A stretch of 64,000 nucleotides of DNA from Pseudomonadota bacterium (GCA_021794275.1 JAJYRD010000021.1:38101-102100), one strand, 5' to 3'; numbered from the stretch's first letter, positions 17,402 through 26,265 are shown. The notes: generated from the letters alone by a model not told the origin. A program made the numbers and translations.

Positions 17402-18265
17402 CTATGTGATCGCGGCGGCGAGCAGGGCGCGGTAGCGCCGTACGAGTTCGCTTGTGCCGCCAAGCAGCGTGAAGGCGGCTACCAAGGCCCGACGCCCGGC
17501 ATCGTTGCCGAAGCGCCTGTCGGCGCGCGCAATGGCAAGCCATTGTTCCAGGGCCTGTTCGTGGCGCCCGGCGAGGAGGTAGCGGGCCCCTAAGGCAAGC
17601 CGGGCGCTCATATCGCCCGGATCCGAACCGACCCTTTGTTCAAGTTCTGAAAGGGGCGGGGCATCGGCCGCCATGCGGACGAATTCAAGGCGCGCGAGCA
17701 GGGCGCTGATTTCCGTGTCGCCCAGGGCGCGCGCCGATAGACCTTTCAAGACCATCTCACCATCGGCGATCCGGCCTTGCTCGCATAGCATCCGTCCGAG
17801 ATGGGCGGTCAAACGGTCGTTCGCGGGGTCGTCTTCACGGGCGGTCGTGAGGCGCGCAATGGCCCCTTCGCGATCGCCCGCCCGTTCGAGGTCCAAGGCG
17901 GCGCGCAAGACGGCGTCAGATGGGCGATCGATGTGGGCGTCGAGCAGCTCTCGGATCGTTCGCTCCGGCTGCGCGCCTACGAACTGGGCCACCTCCGCGC
18001 CGTTCTTGAAGAGTTTCACGGTCGGCAGACCACGTATGCCAAAGCGTCCGGACAGCCGTTGTTGTTCGTCGCTATTGACCTTGGCAAGGAAAAACCGGCC
18101 CTGGTACTCTTCAGCGAGCTTGGCGAGGAGAGGCATGAGCGTGCGGCACGGGGCGCACCATTCCGCCCAAAAGTCGACCAGCACGGGCACCTCGCGCGAG
18201 CGGGCCAAAACAGCGTGATCGAAATCATCCTCGGTGACGTCGGTGATAAAAGGCGACGCGGCCAT
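17402..18265 (-). CDS. cnoX: Thioredoxin-fold co-chaperone CnoX (YbbN)
   Basis: 287 residues. An N-terminal thioredoxin domain (residues 1–110) with the active site W-C-A-P-C (Cys37/Cys40) is followed by a C-terminal tetratricopeptide-like domain (about 115–285) with repeats such as A-L-D-L-E-R-A-G-D-R-E-G-A-I-A-R-L. This arrangement is that of CnoX/YbbN, a holdase that works with GroEL/DnaK and protects thiols during oxidative stress. Unlike E. coli CnoX (S-x-H-C), this one keeps both cysteines and may be a true oxidoreductase, as in many other proteobacteria. Start chosen at ATG 18265 with a GGAGGGAG site; a longer frame adds 20 unrelated residues. Confidence 0.88.
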   Translation of the reverse strand: MAASPFITDVTEDDFDHAVLARSREVPVLVDFWAEWCAPCRTLMPLLAKLAEEYQGRFFLAKVNSDEQQRLSGRFGIRGLPTVKLFKNGAEVAQFVGAQPERTIRELLDAHIDRPSDAVLRAALDLERAGDREGAIARLTTAREDDPANDRLTAHLGRMLCEQGRIADGEMVLKGLSARALGDTEISALLARLEFVRMAADAPPLSELEQRVGSDPGDMSARLALGARYLLAGRHEQALEQWLAIARADRRFGNDAGRRALVAAFTLLGGTSELVRRYRALLAAAIT

Positions 18266-18337
18266 GCAGCTCCCTCCGAAGGTATCAGATAAGGGCCATA
18301 TGCGGTCAGACGGGACAAATGTCAAGCGAGGCGGTAA

Positions 18338-18413
18338 TGGCGCTCCCTAGGGGACTCGAACCCCTGTTACCGGCGTGAGAGGCCAGCGTCCTAGGCCACT
18401 AGACGAAGGGAGC
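18338..18413 (-). tRNA. tRNA-Glu (CTC)
   Basis: Full cloverleaf on the minus strand: acceptor GCTCCCT/AGGGAGC, anticodon stem CTGGC/GCCGG around loop CTCTCAC (anticodon CTC), T-arm AGGGG-TTCGAGT-CCCCT, encoded CCA end. It follows the typical bacterial tRNA-Glu pattern (T-C-G-T-C-T-A-G-x-G-G-C-C-T-A-G-G-A-C in the D region). Confidence 0.96.
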
Positions 18414-18450
18414 GGCGCGCGGCGGCTCTTAGGCGCTGCGAAGCAGTGGT

Positions 18451-18456
18451 ATTATA
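18451..18456 (-). promoter_or_regulatory. Probable -10 box for tRNA-Glu
   Basis: A perfect TATAAT on the minus strand, 38 bp upstream of the mature tRNA-Glu 5' end. A TGTTCA at 18474–18479 would be a weak -35 with 17-bp spacing. The DNA between is GC-rich, as expected of a stringently controlled stable-RNA promoter. Confidence 0.5.
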
Positions 18457-18603
18457 CAGCCGTCGTTCCCAATTGAACATATCTCCGCTTCCCCTTTCTT
18501 AGCGAGTACCGCGCCCAGAGAGGGTCAAGCGGAGGGTCTGTTTTAGGTGCGGCTGGTTCTCGAAAACCGCCATCGCTTCGCAAAGCAGGGTAATATAACG
18601 ACT

Positions 18604-19338
18604 ATGCAGATAGGTGCCCGTTTTCGCTGTTATCCGACCCACGCGCAGGCTCAGAGCCCGCTGCGGGGGATCGCGGCGCGACGGGTGCACGGGTCGGCGG
18701 GATGGGTGAAGGCCGCCTGCCGCGTGGACATGTGGCGCGCGGTGGTGTGCCAGATCAGCCATGTCCCCGCCACCGATCGGTGCTGCACGCTGTATGTGTT
18801 CGAGGCCCTGAAGATCCCGGCCAGGACCACCAGGCGCGGGCCAAGGAAGGGCGAGGGCGGTCGTTGGGTCAAAACCGGCACGGCCGCCAAATCCGGCCTC
18901 GACAAGGCCGTCATGGTCTCCATCCGGGGTCAGACCAAGACCTGTTTGCGGTATAAGGCGGGCTGTCGCGGCAAGCTTGTGATCGCCTCACCCGCGCCTT
19001 ATTGCTCGCATGAATGTGCCGCGTGCGGCCACATTCACCCAGACAATCGGGTCTCCCGCTGCGGGTTCGTCCGCCAGCGTTGCAACCATACCGTCCACGC
19101 CGACCATGATGGCGCCCAGGTGCTCGGCTGGCGGGGAGTCCGTGCAACATTGGCCGGGCGGTGGGCCCTGCAAGAGTCCAAATGGTGTCGGATCACGCGC
19201 GTCCAGGTAGGGGCGGAAGGCTCCGAACCGAGGGCCGCTGGCCGACCCTCAACGCGGGGTGAGATCACGGTAAGACGCAGAGGTGGAAACATCTCTGCGC
19301 GCGGGTCGTGGACCCTGGAAACCCCCCCAGGTCCATAA
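18604..19338 (+). pseudogene. Degenerate TnpB (IS200/IS605 family) remnant
   Basis: Readable similarity to TnpB across a 244-codon frame: an R-F-R-C-Y-P-T-H-A-Q start (TnpB proteins begin R-x-Y-P-T-x-x-Q), V-F-E-A-L-K-I, K-S-G-L-D-K-A, K-A-G-C-R-G-K-L-V, and a zinc ribbon C-A-A-C-G-H-x-x-x-x-N-R followed by H-A-D-H-D-G-A-Q for the usual N-A-D-x-N-A-A. About 150 residues of the family are missing, including the first RuvC Asp region, and several ribbon cysteines are shifted. No TnpA is nearby. It is dead as a nuclease and lies beside tRNA-Glu. Confidence 0.75.
19277..19334 (+). other. Hairpins at the 3' end of the TnpB remnant (possible element end / omega-RNA relic)
   Basis: Two adjacent stem-loops: 19277–19298 (8 bp, GCAGAGGT/ATCTCTGC, loop GGAAAC) and 19311–19334 (GAC-CTGG type stem with one bulge, loop of A and C). 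In IS200/IS605 elements the right end and the 3' part of tnpB encode a structured guide RNA for TnpB. Position fits; sequence identity cannot be tested here. Confidence 0.35.
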
Positions 19339-19395
19339 GGGCTTGAGCGGTGGGACGCTTTACACAAACCTAAGCTTGGGAGGGACCTTTTTCCT

Positions 19396-20664
19396 TTGAC
19401 TGACATGAGCAAGGCACCGAGGATCGTAGAAGCCGCGTCCTACGGTTTAGCGCCAGGGAGGATCAGCCCGCACGCGCGGCAGGTCATAGAGCGGCTGAAG
19501 GACGCGGGTTACAGCGCATATCTGGTCGGCGGCTGCGTGCGCGACCTCATTCTGGGTAAAGAGCCCAAGGATTTCGACGTGGTGACGCAGGCGCGGCCCG
19601 AGGAGATCCGCCAGGTGTTCCGCAATGCGCGCCTGATCGGGCGCCGCTTTCGTTTGGCCCATGTCCACTTTGGGCGCGAGATCGTCGAGGTCGCGACCTA
19701 TCGGGCGGCGCCCGCGGAGGCCCCGGAGGATGACGGCGGCAACGTCTTCGGAACTCTGGAAGAGGACGCCTTCCGGCGCGACTTCACGGTCAATGCCCTC
19801 TACTATGATCCGGACGAGGGCCTCATCACCGATTACGTGAACGGGCTCCAGGACCTCGCGCAGGGGGAGTTGCGGGTCATAGGTGACCCCGAGGCGCGAT
19901 TCCGCGAGGATCCGGTGCGCATGCTGCGGGCGGTCCGGTTCGCGGCCAAGCTGCGATTGCGTCTCACCGAGGACGGACGGCGGCTCGTGCCCGCCCTGGG
20001 GCCGCTCTTGCAGGGCGTGGCCCCGGCGCGGCTCTTTGAGGAGGTGTTGAAGCTCTTTCATACGGGCGACGCCGCCGCGACCTACGAGGCGCTCTGCGAA
20101 CACCGTTTGTTCGAGGTCTTGTTCCCGGGCGTCGCGGCGGTCCTGGGTCCGCACGCCGATCCCGACTCCCTGCTTTCGCGTGCGCTCGCCAATAGTGATT
20201 TGCGTATCGCGGAGGATAAGCCCGTAACCCCGGCATTCCTCTTTGCGGCCTTGCTTTGGGAGGCCGTCCAGGAGGAGGCCGTGCATAGCATCGCCGAAGG
20301 GGCGGCGCCGGCCGAGGCCTGGATGCAGGCTGCCGAACATGTGCTGCGCGAACAGCTGCGTATCGTGACCATCCCCAAGCGCTTTAGCGTGCCGATGCGT
20401 GAGATCTGGAGTCTACAGTCGCGTTTCGAGCGGCGCGCCGGGCGCCATGCCTTCCGATTCCTGGAGAGCAAGCGGTTTCGGGCGGCCTACGATTTTCTGG
20501 GGCTGCGGGTCGCCGCGGGCGAGGCGCAGGAGTCGCTGTTCGACTGGTGGACGCGTTTCCAGGAGGCCGCCGCGAGCGAGCAGGAAGCCATGGTGGAGGC
20601 CTTGAATGGGCAAGCCGAGAAGCGGCCGCGCAGGCGACGCAGGCGGCGCGCCGCGGGCGCTTGA
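19396..20664 (+). CDS. pcnB: Poly(A) polymerase I
   Basis: 422 residues. Class II nucleotidyltransferase core: L-V-G-G-C-V-R-D-L (residues 43–51), K-D-F-D-V-V (catalytic Asp59/Asp61), F-R-R-D-F-T-V-N-A-L-Y-Y, and R-F-R-E-D-P-V-R-M-L-R-A-V-R-F. The K-E-P-K-D-F-D-V-V-T form and the Lys/Arg-rich C-terminal tail (E-K-R-P-R-R-R-R-R-R-R) mark PcnB rather than the CCA-adding enzyme. It adds poly(A) tails that speed RNA decay. TTG at 19396 is spaced 11 nt from GGGAGGG; ATG 19405 is the alternative. Overlaps folK by 59 bp. Confidence 0.92.
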   Translation: MTDMSKAPRIVEAASYGLAPGRISPHARQVIERLKDAGYSAYLVGGCVRDLILGKEPKDFDVVTQARPEEIRQVFRNARLIGRRFRLAHVHFGREIVEVATYRAAPAEAPEDDGGNVFGTLEEDAFRRDFTVNALYYDPDEGLITDYVNGLQDLAQGELRVIGDPEARFREDPVRMLRAVRFAAKLRLRLTEDGRRLVPALGPLLQGVAPARLFEEVLKLFHTGDAAATYEALCEHRLFEVLFPGVAAVLGPHADPDSLLSRALANSDLRIAEDKPVTPAFLFAALLWEAVQEEAVHSIAEGAAPAEAWMQAAEHVLREQLRIVTIPKRFSVPMREIWSLQSRFERRAGRHAFRFLESKRFRAAYDFLGLRVAAGEAQESLFDWWTRFQEAAASEQEAMVEALNGQAEKRPRRRRRRRAAGA

Positions 20665-21148
20665 GGCGGTCGTAGGGCTGGGTGCGAACGAGGGCGATAC
20701 CATAAGCGCGCTCTCGGCTGCGCGACGGGCCCTTGCGGGCCTGCCGGCGACCACCCTCGCCGCGTCGTCCTCCCTTTATCAAACCGCGCCTATCGGCTGG
20801 GAGGATCAGCCGGACTTTTTGAACGCCGTGTGCCTCTTGCGGACGGGGCTTGCGCCGGAGCTTTTGGCGGAGGCGCTCTTCGATCTCGAGCGGGTGCTCG
20901 GGCGGGTTCGCACGGGCGTGCGTAACGGGCCGCGCGCGATCGACATCGACCTTCTCTATTACGAGGGCGTCGTGCGGGACGGGCCGGCCTTGACCTTGCC
21001 ACACCCACGTCTGCACGAGCGCGCTTTCGTACTGTATCCTTGGGCGGAGATCATGCCGGGCTTTCGGATCCCCGGGCTTGGCACCTTGGACGATCTCTGC
21101 CTGGGCGTGCAAGGCCAGAAGGTGGAGAGGCTGGAGACAAAGTGGTGA
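20606..21148 (+). CDS. folK: 6-hydroxymethyl-7,8-dihydropterin pyrophosphokinase
   Basis: 180 residues. HPPK signatures: V-V-G-L-G-A-N-E-G-D, S-S-L-Y-Q-T-A-P-I-G-W-E-D-Q-P-D-F-L-N-A-V, and G-P-R-A-I-D-I-D-L-L-Y-Y (the D-x-D magnesium site), then L-T-L-P-H-P-R-L-H-E-R-A-F-V-L. It transfers pyrophosphate from ATP to the pterin in folate synthesis. The start overlaps the basic tail of pcnB and is preceded by GGAGG. pcnB–folK–panBCD is a common gammaproteobacterial order. Confidence 0.95.
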   Translation: MGKPRSGRAGDAGGAPRALEAVVGLGANEGDTISALSAARRALAGLPATTLAASSSLYQTAPIGWEDQPDFLNAVCLLRTGLAPELLAEALFDLERVLGRVRTGVRNGPRAIDIDLLYYEGVVRDGPALTLPHPRLHERAFVLYPWAEIMPGFRIPGLGTLDDLCLGVQGQKVERLETKW

Positions 21149-21158
21149 GGAGGTTGTC

Positions 21159-21836
21159 GTGAAGGAACGGGCGCCGGTACCGGCATCCATGTCTGCCGGG
21201 TCGTTTCTTGTCATCGAAGGACCGATAGGGGTCGGGAAAACGAGTCTCGCCCGCCGCCTGTCCTTGCATCTTGGTCTTGAGGGGCTGTTCGAGGAGCCGG
21301 AACAGAATCCGTTCCTGGCGCGTTTCTACGAGAATCGGAAGGCCTTCGCGCTCGCCACCCAGCTTTTTTTCCTCTTTCAGCGCCGACGATTACTCGATGA
21401 TCTGGCGCAGGCCGATTTTCTGCGCGCCGGTGTCGTCGCGGATTTCTTGTGGGCCAAGGATCGGGTGTTCGCCGGCATCACGCTGGATGACGATGAGTGG
21501 CGCCTCTATGAGCAGATCACGCAGTCGCTGTCGGAGCCTGTCCAGACACCCGACCTGGTCGTGTTTCTGCAGGCGCCCATCGATGTCTTGATGGAGCGTA
21601 TACGTAAGCGCGGTCGTGCCTATGAGCACATCGATCGCGCCTATCTTGCCTCCTTGGCCGAGGGCTACACCGAGTTCTTTCACCGCTACCAGGACTCGCC
21701 GCTCCTCATGGTGAACGCTGCCGAGGCCAACTTCGTCGAGAGCGACGAGGATCTCGCGGCGCTGGTAGAGTCGATCCGCGGCATCCACAACGGTCGGCAT
21801 TTCTTCAACCCCCTGGCATCGAGCACTGGCACATGA
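21159..21836 (+). CDS. Deoxynucleoside kinase family protein
   Basis: 225 residues from GTG 21159, which has GAGGAGG 5 nt upstream; a longer frame back to 21078 lies within folK. P-loop G-P-I-G-V-G-K-T (residues 21–28), then E-P-E-x-N-P-F-L-A-R-F-Y, F-L-F-Q-R-R-R (substrate-site region), a K-D-R-V-F-A helix and the R-I-R-K-R-G-R-A-Y-E lid. This is the dAdo/dGuo/dCyd kinase family found between folK and panB in many proteobacteria. It would salvage a deoxynucleoside; the specificity is not visible. Confidence 0.87.
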   Translation: MKERAPVPASMSAGSFLVIEGPIGVGKTSLARRLSLHLGLEGLFEEPEQNPFLARFYENRKAFALATQLFFLFQRRRLLDDLAQADFLRAGVVADFLWAKDRVFAGITLDDDEWRLYEQITQSLSEPVQTPDLVVFLQAPIDVLMERIRKRGRAYEHIDRAYLASLAEGYTEFFHRYQDSPLLMVNAAEANFVESDEDLAALVESIRGIHNGRHFFNPLASSTGT

Positions 21837-22642
21837 GCGCGTCTTCTTCGGACATCGTCACGGCACCACGTCTAATTGCTATGAAGAGGGAGGGGGTCAG
21901 GATCGCGGCCATGACTGCCTATGACGCGAGCTTCGCGCGTGCCATGGACGAGGCGGGCATGGATGTGATCTTGGTCGGCGATTCGCTCGGGAACGTGGTG
22001 CAGGGACGCAAGAGTACAGTCCCCGTGACGCTTGAGGACATGGTCTACCATACACGCTGCGTGGCACGCGGGGTCGGCCGCGCGCTGCTCATGGCCGACA
22101 TGCCATTCTTAAGCTTTCAGGGCCCCGCCGAACAGGCCTTGCGCGACGCCGGAGCCTTGATGCGCGCTGGGGCGCATATGGTGAAGGGCGAGGGTGGCGG
22201 GCCGTTCGCGGCCAACGCCGCCTACCTTACCGCGCGCGGCGTACCGGTCTGTGGCCATATCGGCCTTACCCCCCAATTCGTGCATAGCCTGGGCGGCTAC
22301 CGCGTGCAGGGGCGCGGTGCCGAGGGCGCGCGTCTGCTCGCCGAGGCCAAGGAGCTCGCCTTGGCGGGGGTCTCGGCTTTGGTCCTTGAGGCGGTGCCCG
22401 CCGCGCTTGCTGCCGAAATCACGGCGAAGGTGGCGGTCCCCACGATCGGCATAGGCGCGGGTGCGTCGTGTGATGGGCAGGTCCTCGTTATGCATGATGC
22501 CCTGGGCCTGGGCGCCCGCCGCCCCCGTTTCGTACGCGATTTCCTGGCCGGCCAGGGTGGCATCGAGGCGGCCTTCGCGGCCTACGTTGAGGCCGTGCGC
22601 GACGGCAGTTTTCCCACGGCGGACGAGAGTTACGCCGAATGA
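21833..22642 (+). CDS. panB: 3-methyl-2-oxobutanoate hydroxymethyltransferase
   Basis: 269 residues, normal length. M-T-A-Y-D-A-S-F-A, V-G-D-S-L-G-N-V-V-Q-G (magnesium-binding Asp), M-V-K-G-E-G-G, and P-V-C-G-H-I-G-L-T-P-Q with the catalytic Glu near L-V-L-E-A-V-P. It uses methylene-tetrahydrofolate to make ketopantoate, the first step of pantothenate synthesis. Starts within the stop of the kinase gene (ATGA) and overlaps panC the same way. Confidence 0.96.
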   Translation: MSASSSDIVTAPRLIAMKREGVRIAAMTAYDASFARAMDEAGMDVILVGDSLGNVVQGRKSTVPVTLEDMVYHTRCVARGVGRALLMADMPFLSFQGPAEQALRDAGALMRAGAHMVKGEGGGPFAANAAYLTARGVPVCGHIGLTPQFVHSLGGYRVQGRGAEGARLLAEAKELALAGVSALVLEAVPAALAAEITAKVAVPTIGIGAGASCDGQVLVMHDALGLGARRPRFVRDFLAGQGGIEAAFAAYVEAVRDGSFPTADESYAE

Positions 22643-23475
22643 TCACGATCCGGACGCTCGCGGAACTCGCCGCGCAGAGGGCCCGGTGGCCGCAGGACGT
22701 AGGCTTCATTCCCACCATGGGCGGTCTCCATGAGGGGCATATGGCACTCGTGCGGCGGGCCCGGGAGGCCCACGAGGTGGTGGTGGCGAGCGTGTACGTG
22801 AATCCCCTGCAGTTTGGGCCAGCGGAGGATTTCGCCGCCTATCCGCGCACCGAGGACGTGGATTGTGACAAGCTTGCCCAGGCGTCCGTGGACGCCGTGT
22901 TCCTCCCCACGGATGCCGCGATCTACCCGCGCGGCCGCGAGTCGCAGACCCAGGTGCGGGTGCCCGGGCTCTCGGAGGACCTGTGCGGTCGCTACCGGCC
23001 CGGCCATTTCGAGGGGGTCACTACGGTGGTGGCGCGGCTCTTGGGCCTCGTGCAACCCCGGGCCTGCTACATGGGGAAGAAGGATTATCAGCAGTGGCGG
23101 ATTGTGGCGCGCATGGTGGAGGATCTTGGTCTTCCGACCACCATCGTGGGGGTCGATACGGTGCGCGAGGAGTCTGGGCTTGCCCTCAGCACCCGCAACG
23201 CCTACCTTGCGGAGGCGCAGCGCTCCCAAGCGCCCGACCTCTACCAGATTTTGACCGAGGGAGCGGAGCGAGTGGTCGCGGGCGTAGCCCTGGATCATGT
23301 CGAGGCCGCCTGCATGGAGCGCCTGAAGGCCTTGGGGTTTGCGCCCGATTACGTTGCCGTCCGTCGCGCAGGGGACCTCGCCATACCCCAGGCGGCCGAT
23401 TCCGAACTCGTGATTCTGGCGGCCGCGCGCCTTGGCCGCACCCGTCTCATCGACAACCGCGAATTCCGCAGGTAA
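22639..23475 (+). CDS. panC: Pantothenate synthetase
   Basis: 278 residues. HIGH-type motif H-E-G-H (His31/His34) in F-I-P-T-M-G-G-L-H-E-G-H, Y-V-N-P-L-Q-F-G, L-C-G-R-Y-R-P-G-H-F-E-G-V, G-K-K-D-Y-Q-Q, and S-T-R-N (KMSKS-equivalent). It condenses pantoate and beta-alanine with ATP. Translationally coupled to panB. Confidence 0.96.
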   Translation: MITIRTLAELAAQRARWPQDVGFIPTMGGLHEGHMALVRRAREAHEVVVASVYVNPLQFGPAEDFAAYPRTEDVDCDKLAQASVDAVFLPTDAAIYPRGRESQTQVRVPGLSEDLCGRYRPGHFEGVTTVVARLLGLVQPRACYMGKKDYQQWRIVARMVEDLGLPTTIVGVDTVREESGLALSTRNAYLAEAQRSQAPDLYQILTEGAERVVAGVALDHVEAACMERLKALGFAPDYVAVRRAGDLAIPQAADSELVILAAARLGRTRLIDNREFRR

Positions 23476-23530
23476 GGGCTGACCGACGGCGGGCATTGGC
23501 AGCGTCGTCCGAAAACCGGATAATAGCCGC

Positions 23531-23914
23531 ATGCAAAGAACGATGCTTCATGCCAAATTGCACCGCGTGCGCGTGACCCAGGTCGAGATCGACTACGAAG
23601 GGTCGGTCGCCATTGATTCCGTCTTGCTCGACGCCGCCGGTATTCGTGAGTACGAGCGCATTGACGTCTTCAATGTGCGCAATGGTGAGCGCTTCAGCAC
23701 CTACGCCATCCGTGGCGAGCCCGGGTCTGGTCTCATATCTGTGAACGGCGCCGCGGCCCACAAGGCAAAGGTCGACGATCTCGTCATCATCTGTGCCTTC
23801 GGTGTATACGAGGAGCGCGAGGCCCGCGAGATGAAACCGCGCCTCATCTACGTCGATGCGTCCAATCGCATCGTGCGCAGCAGTCACGCCATCCCCATGC
23901 AGGTCGCCGGCTGA
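23531..23914 (+). CDS. panD: Aspartate 1-decarboxylase proenzyme
   Basis: 127 residues. L-H-x-V-R-V-T-Q and the self-cleavage site Y-E-G-S (Gly24–Ser25), which yields the pyruvoyl group, then R-F-S-T-Y-A-I and S-V-N-G-A-A-A-H. It produces beta-alanine for panC. Start at ATG 23531 (M-Q-R-T-M-L aligns with the family's M-x-R-T-M-L). Completes the pathway cluster panB–panC–panD. Confidence 0.96.
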   Translation: MQRTMLHAKLHRVRVTQVEIDYEGSVAIDSVLLDAAGIREYERIDVFNVRNGERFSTYAIRGEPGSGLISVNGAAAHKAKVDDLVIICAFGVYEEREAREMKPRLIYVDASNRIVRSSHAIPMQVAG

Positions 23915-24063
23915 GCCGGCCCTTCACGCCAGATTTCCCTACGGTTCCTAGTCGCGGCCGCCCACGGATCACAAGCGGGGCCGGCGTTTGCGAAAGCGAG
24001 CCACCTCCCCGGCCGTGACATCGGGCGGCCGGTTCCAGCACTTGGCAGAGTCTCCCACGCGGA

Positions 24064-24109
24064 TGCGCGCGGTCCCGTGGGGGATGCATGCCCCACGGGA
24101 CCGCGCGCA
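24064..24109. terminator. 19-bp perfect hairpin between panD and the MFS gene
   Basis: Perfect 19-bp inverted repeat TGCGCGCGGTCCCGTGGGG with its complement at 24091–24109, and an 8-nt loop that contains ATGCAT. It ends 6 bp before the minus-strand MFS stop codon and lies 150 bp after panD. Convergent position supports bidirectional termination, but there is no T tract, and such long perfect stems are also seen in dispersed repeat families. Confidence 0.5.
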
Positions 24110-24115
24110 GGCGCC

Positions 24116-25609
24116 TTACATGAGATCGATAGGCTCGCCGTGGTCGAGCGGGGTCTTGTGGGCTTGGTCTTTCTTGGCCGCGGACAGGAGGCCCGCCACG
24201 ATATTGATCACAAGCAGAGTGATCATGACTGGCGCGAAGCCGTGCAGAAAGGCCTCCTTGCGCAGCGCAACCGGCAGATCCTTGAAGATCGTCACTTTAT
24301 ACCCGTGGTCAAGGATGTACTGGTGCTCGAGAGACGTGAAGATTACGCCCGAGATGTCCACCCCAAAGATGAGTCCAAGTGCCCGCATCATGTTCAGGAT
24401 GCCGCCCGCGACGCCCAAGCGCTCCCTGGGAACGGAGCCCATGATGGCCGAATTGTTAGGCGGGGTGAAGAGCCCCATGCCGACCCCGAGCACAACGAGT
24501 TCGCCTATCAGGACGGCTATATTCGGGGAGCGCCCCGTGAAGATCAAAAGCAAGGTGGCGAGCGCGCATACGGCCATGCCCCACATGGTCATGACCCGGG
24601 ATCCGTACTTGTCGGATATGTGGCCGGCGAACGGGGCCACGATGGCCATGGCGAGCGGGATGGGCGTGAGGATCGAGCCTGTCACGGCCGGATTGTAGCC
24701 GGCGATCTTTTCGAGATAGAAGGGCATCAAAAAGAGTACGGCGAACAGAACATAATAGGACAAGAGGCCGGTGAGATTGCCGGCCCAGAAGGCGTAGCGC
24801 TTGAAGAGCGTGAGATCGATCATCGGGTGCTCGACACGGGCCTCCGTGATTAGGAAGGCCACGAGCAGGACCGCGCTCAGCGCGAAGTAGGTGAGAATGA
24901 TGGGCGCAGTCCAGCCAATGTGCTCACCCTCGTTCACTGCGAGTACGAGAAAGGCGAGTCCGGTGGCGAAGAGCGTGGTGCCAAGGTAATCGATCTTCTC
25001 GCGCTTATCCGAACGTTCAGCCGCAGGCAGACAGTAGAGGGCGGCGAAGGTGCCCAGGATGCCGATGGGTACGTTGACATAGAAGATCGCCCGCCAGCTC
25101 ACTATCGAGATGAGGATACCGCCGACGAAGGGACCGATCGACATGGCGACCGCCTGCACGGCGCCCTGGATGCCGATCGCACGCCCTCGCTCCTTGGCCG
25201 GGAAGGCCGCGGTGATGAGTGCAACCGAGTTGGCCTGCAGGAGGCCCGCACCGATCGCTTGCAGGATACGCGCGCCGATCAGGAAGCCAGCCGACGAGGC
25301 GAGTCCGCAGAAGGCGGAGCCGACCGTGAAGACCACGAAGCCTGTGTTGTACATCTTGGTGCGGCCGAAGATGTCGGCGAGTCGCCCAAAGAGCGGGAGG
25401 AATATCGTGAGGGTGAGCATATAGGCCATCGCCACCCACTCGATGACCGCCATATTGACCTTGAAGTCCCCTTGCAGGGTCGGTAGGGCGACATTCACGA
25501 TGCTCACGTCCAGGGCCGACATGGAGGCCCCGATCAGAACCGTGATGAGAATGAACCAACGCCATTTCGGATGCGAACTGATATAGGGGTGGGGAAACCG
25601 AGATTCCAC
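24116..25609 (-). CDS. DHA2-family MFS drug/proton antiporter (EmrB/QacA type)
   Basis: 497 residues and about 14 membrane helices, the size of the 14-TMS DHA2 group. Motif A-like G-R-L-A-D-I-F-G-R-T-K between helices 2 and 3, the D1-type S-A-L-D-V-S-I-V-N-V-A-L-P-T motif in helix 1, and motif C-like G-P-F-V-G-G in helix 5. It would export hydrophobic compounds with proton influx. No adaptor (EmrA) or regulator gene adjoins it. Substrate unknown. Confidence 0.87.
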   Translation of the reverse strand: MESRFPHPYISSHPKWRWFILITVLIGASMSALDVSIVNVALPTLQGDFKVNMAVIEWVAMAYMLTLTIFLPLFGRLADIFGRTKMYNTGFVVFTVGSAFCGLASSAGFLIGARILQAIGAGLLQANSVALITAAFPAKERGRAIGIQGAVQAVAMSIGPFVGGILISIVSWRAIFYVNVPIGILGTFAALYCLPAAERSDKREKIDYLGTTLFATGLAFLVLAVNEGEHIGWTAPIILTYFALSAVLLVAFLITEARVEHPMIDLTLFKRYAFWAGNLTGLLSYYVLFAVLFLMPFYLEKIAGYNPAVTGSILTPIPLAMAIVAPFAGHISDKYGSRVMTMWGMAVCALATLLLIFTGRSPNIAVLIGELVVLGVGMGLFTPPNNSAIMGSVPRERLGVAGGILNMMRALGLIFGVDISGVIFTSLEHQYILDHGYKVTIFKDLPVALRKEAFLHGFAPVMITLLVINIVAGLLSAAKKDQAHKTPLDHGEPIDLM

Positions 25610-26097
25610 GTAATGGTCCTCTCAAAGTCGGGGCCACAGGACGCCTTCGGCGCGCCTAGCAGCGAACCATAGCTTACGCCCGAGTCCAGCCAACGGAGTC
25701 AGGTCCACCTATCCGCTGAATTCACGCCCGGGCTACTCGTCGTCCCTTATCGGATGGCGTCTCGAACAAAGGGTTCGATGGGATCGCAAAAAGGCGACGA
25801 TTGGGTTCCGTAGTATACGCTCGGCCCTGGGGTGGCGCTACTGATTTTCAGCATAAACTGATATACCGAAAGAGAGGGGTCGCCTGCCGCCGCGCGGGAT
25901 CGATGCCTTCAAATTCCGGCATAGGTTTGGACCGCGGGTCCGCGCTCCGGGGAGGTTTGCGGTGGCCGGATTCTGGGCCCCGTTTCGATCTGGGCGGGCA
26001 AGACCGCGCCTTGCCGCGAGCGGCGGACTGCGGCGAGGATGAAGTCTTGAGCGTGCGTCGCTATGCCGACTTCTTTGGGTTCTGCTACCATGCCCCC
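25610..26097. other. Non-coding region between divergent MFS and Doc modules
   Basis: An in-frame leftward extension of the 26098 gene reaches 25801 but reads as low-quality sequence and has no ribosome binding site, so nothing coding is called. The region should hold the MFS promoter (minus) and the TA promoter (plus). No strong hairpin or repeat was noticed. Confidence 0.4.
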
Positions 26098-26265
26098 ATG
26101 AAACATCGCCCCGTTACCTCGGGGTCGGCTGTCTCGGAGCCCCCCTATTCGAATGCCCCCGCTTTCTTGGTGGAGCGCGCCCGCGCCTTGGCTCGCCGCG
26201 CAGTGGCCCGCATGCGGGAGGCTGGCAAGCAACACTCGTCGCGACATCATGAATCCCGAGGATAA
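26098..26265 (+). CDS. Putative antitoxin partner of Doc (unrecognised, 55 aa)
   Basis: ATG at 26098; 55 residues overlapping the start of doc by 17 bp in another frame. Middle segment F-L-V-E-R-A-R-A-L-A-R-R-A-V-A-R-M-R-E-A-G-K is a basic amphipathic helix; there is no Phd (YefM-type) N-terminal DNA-binding motif and no recognisable ribbon-helix-helix. Antitoxin genes usually precede and overlap doc, so position is the main argument. Could instead be a leader peptide or spurious. Confidence 0.4.
   Translation: MKHRPVTSGSAVSEPPYSNAPAFLVERARALARRAVARMREAGKQHSSRHHESRG

Noticed and set aside
25801..26097. Leftward extension of the 55-aa gene before doc to 154 codons
   Set aside because: No ribosome binding site and noise-like composition; the ATG at 26098 is next to the overlap expected for an antitoxin.
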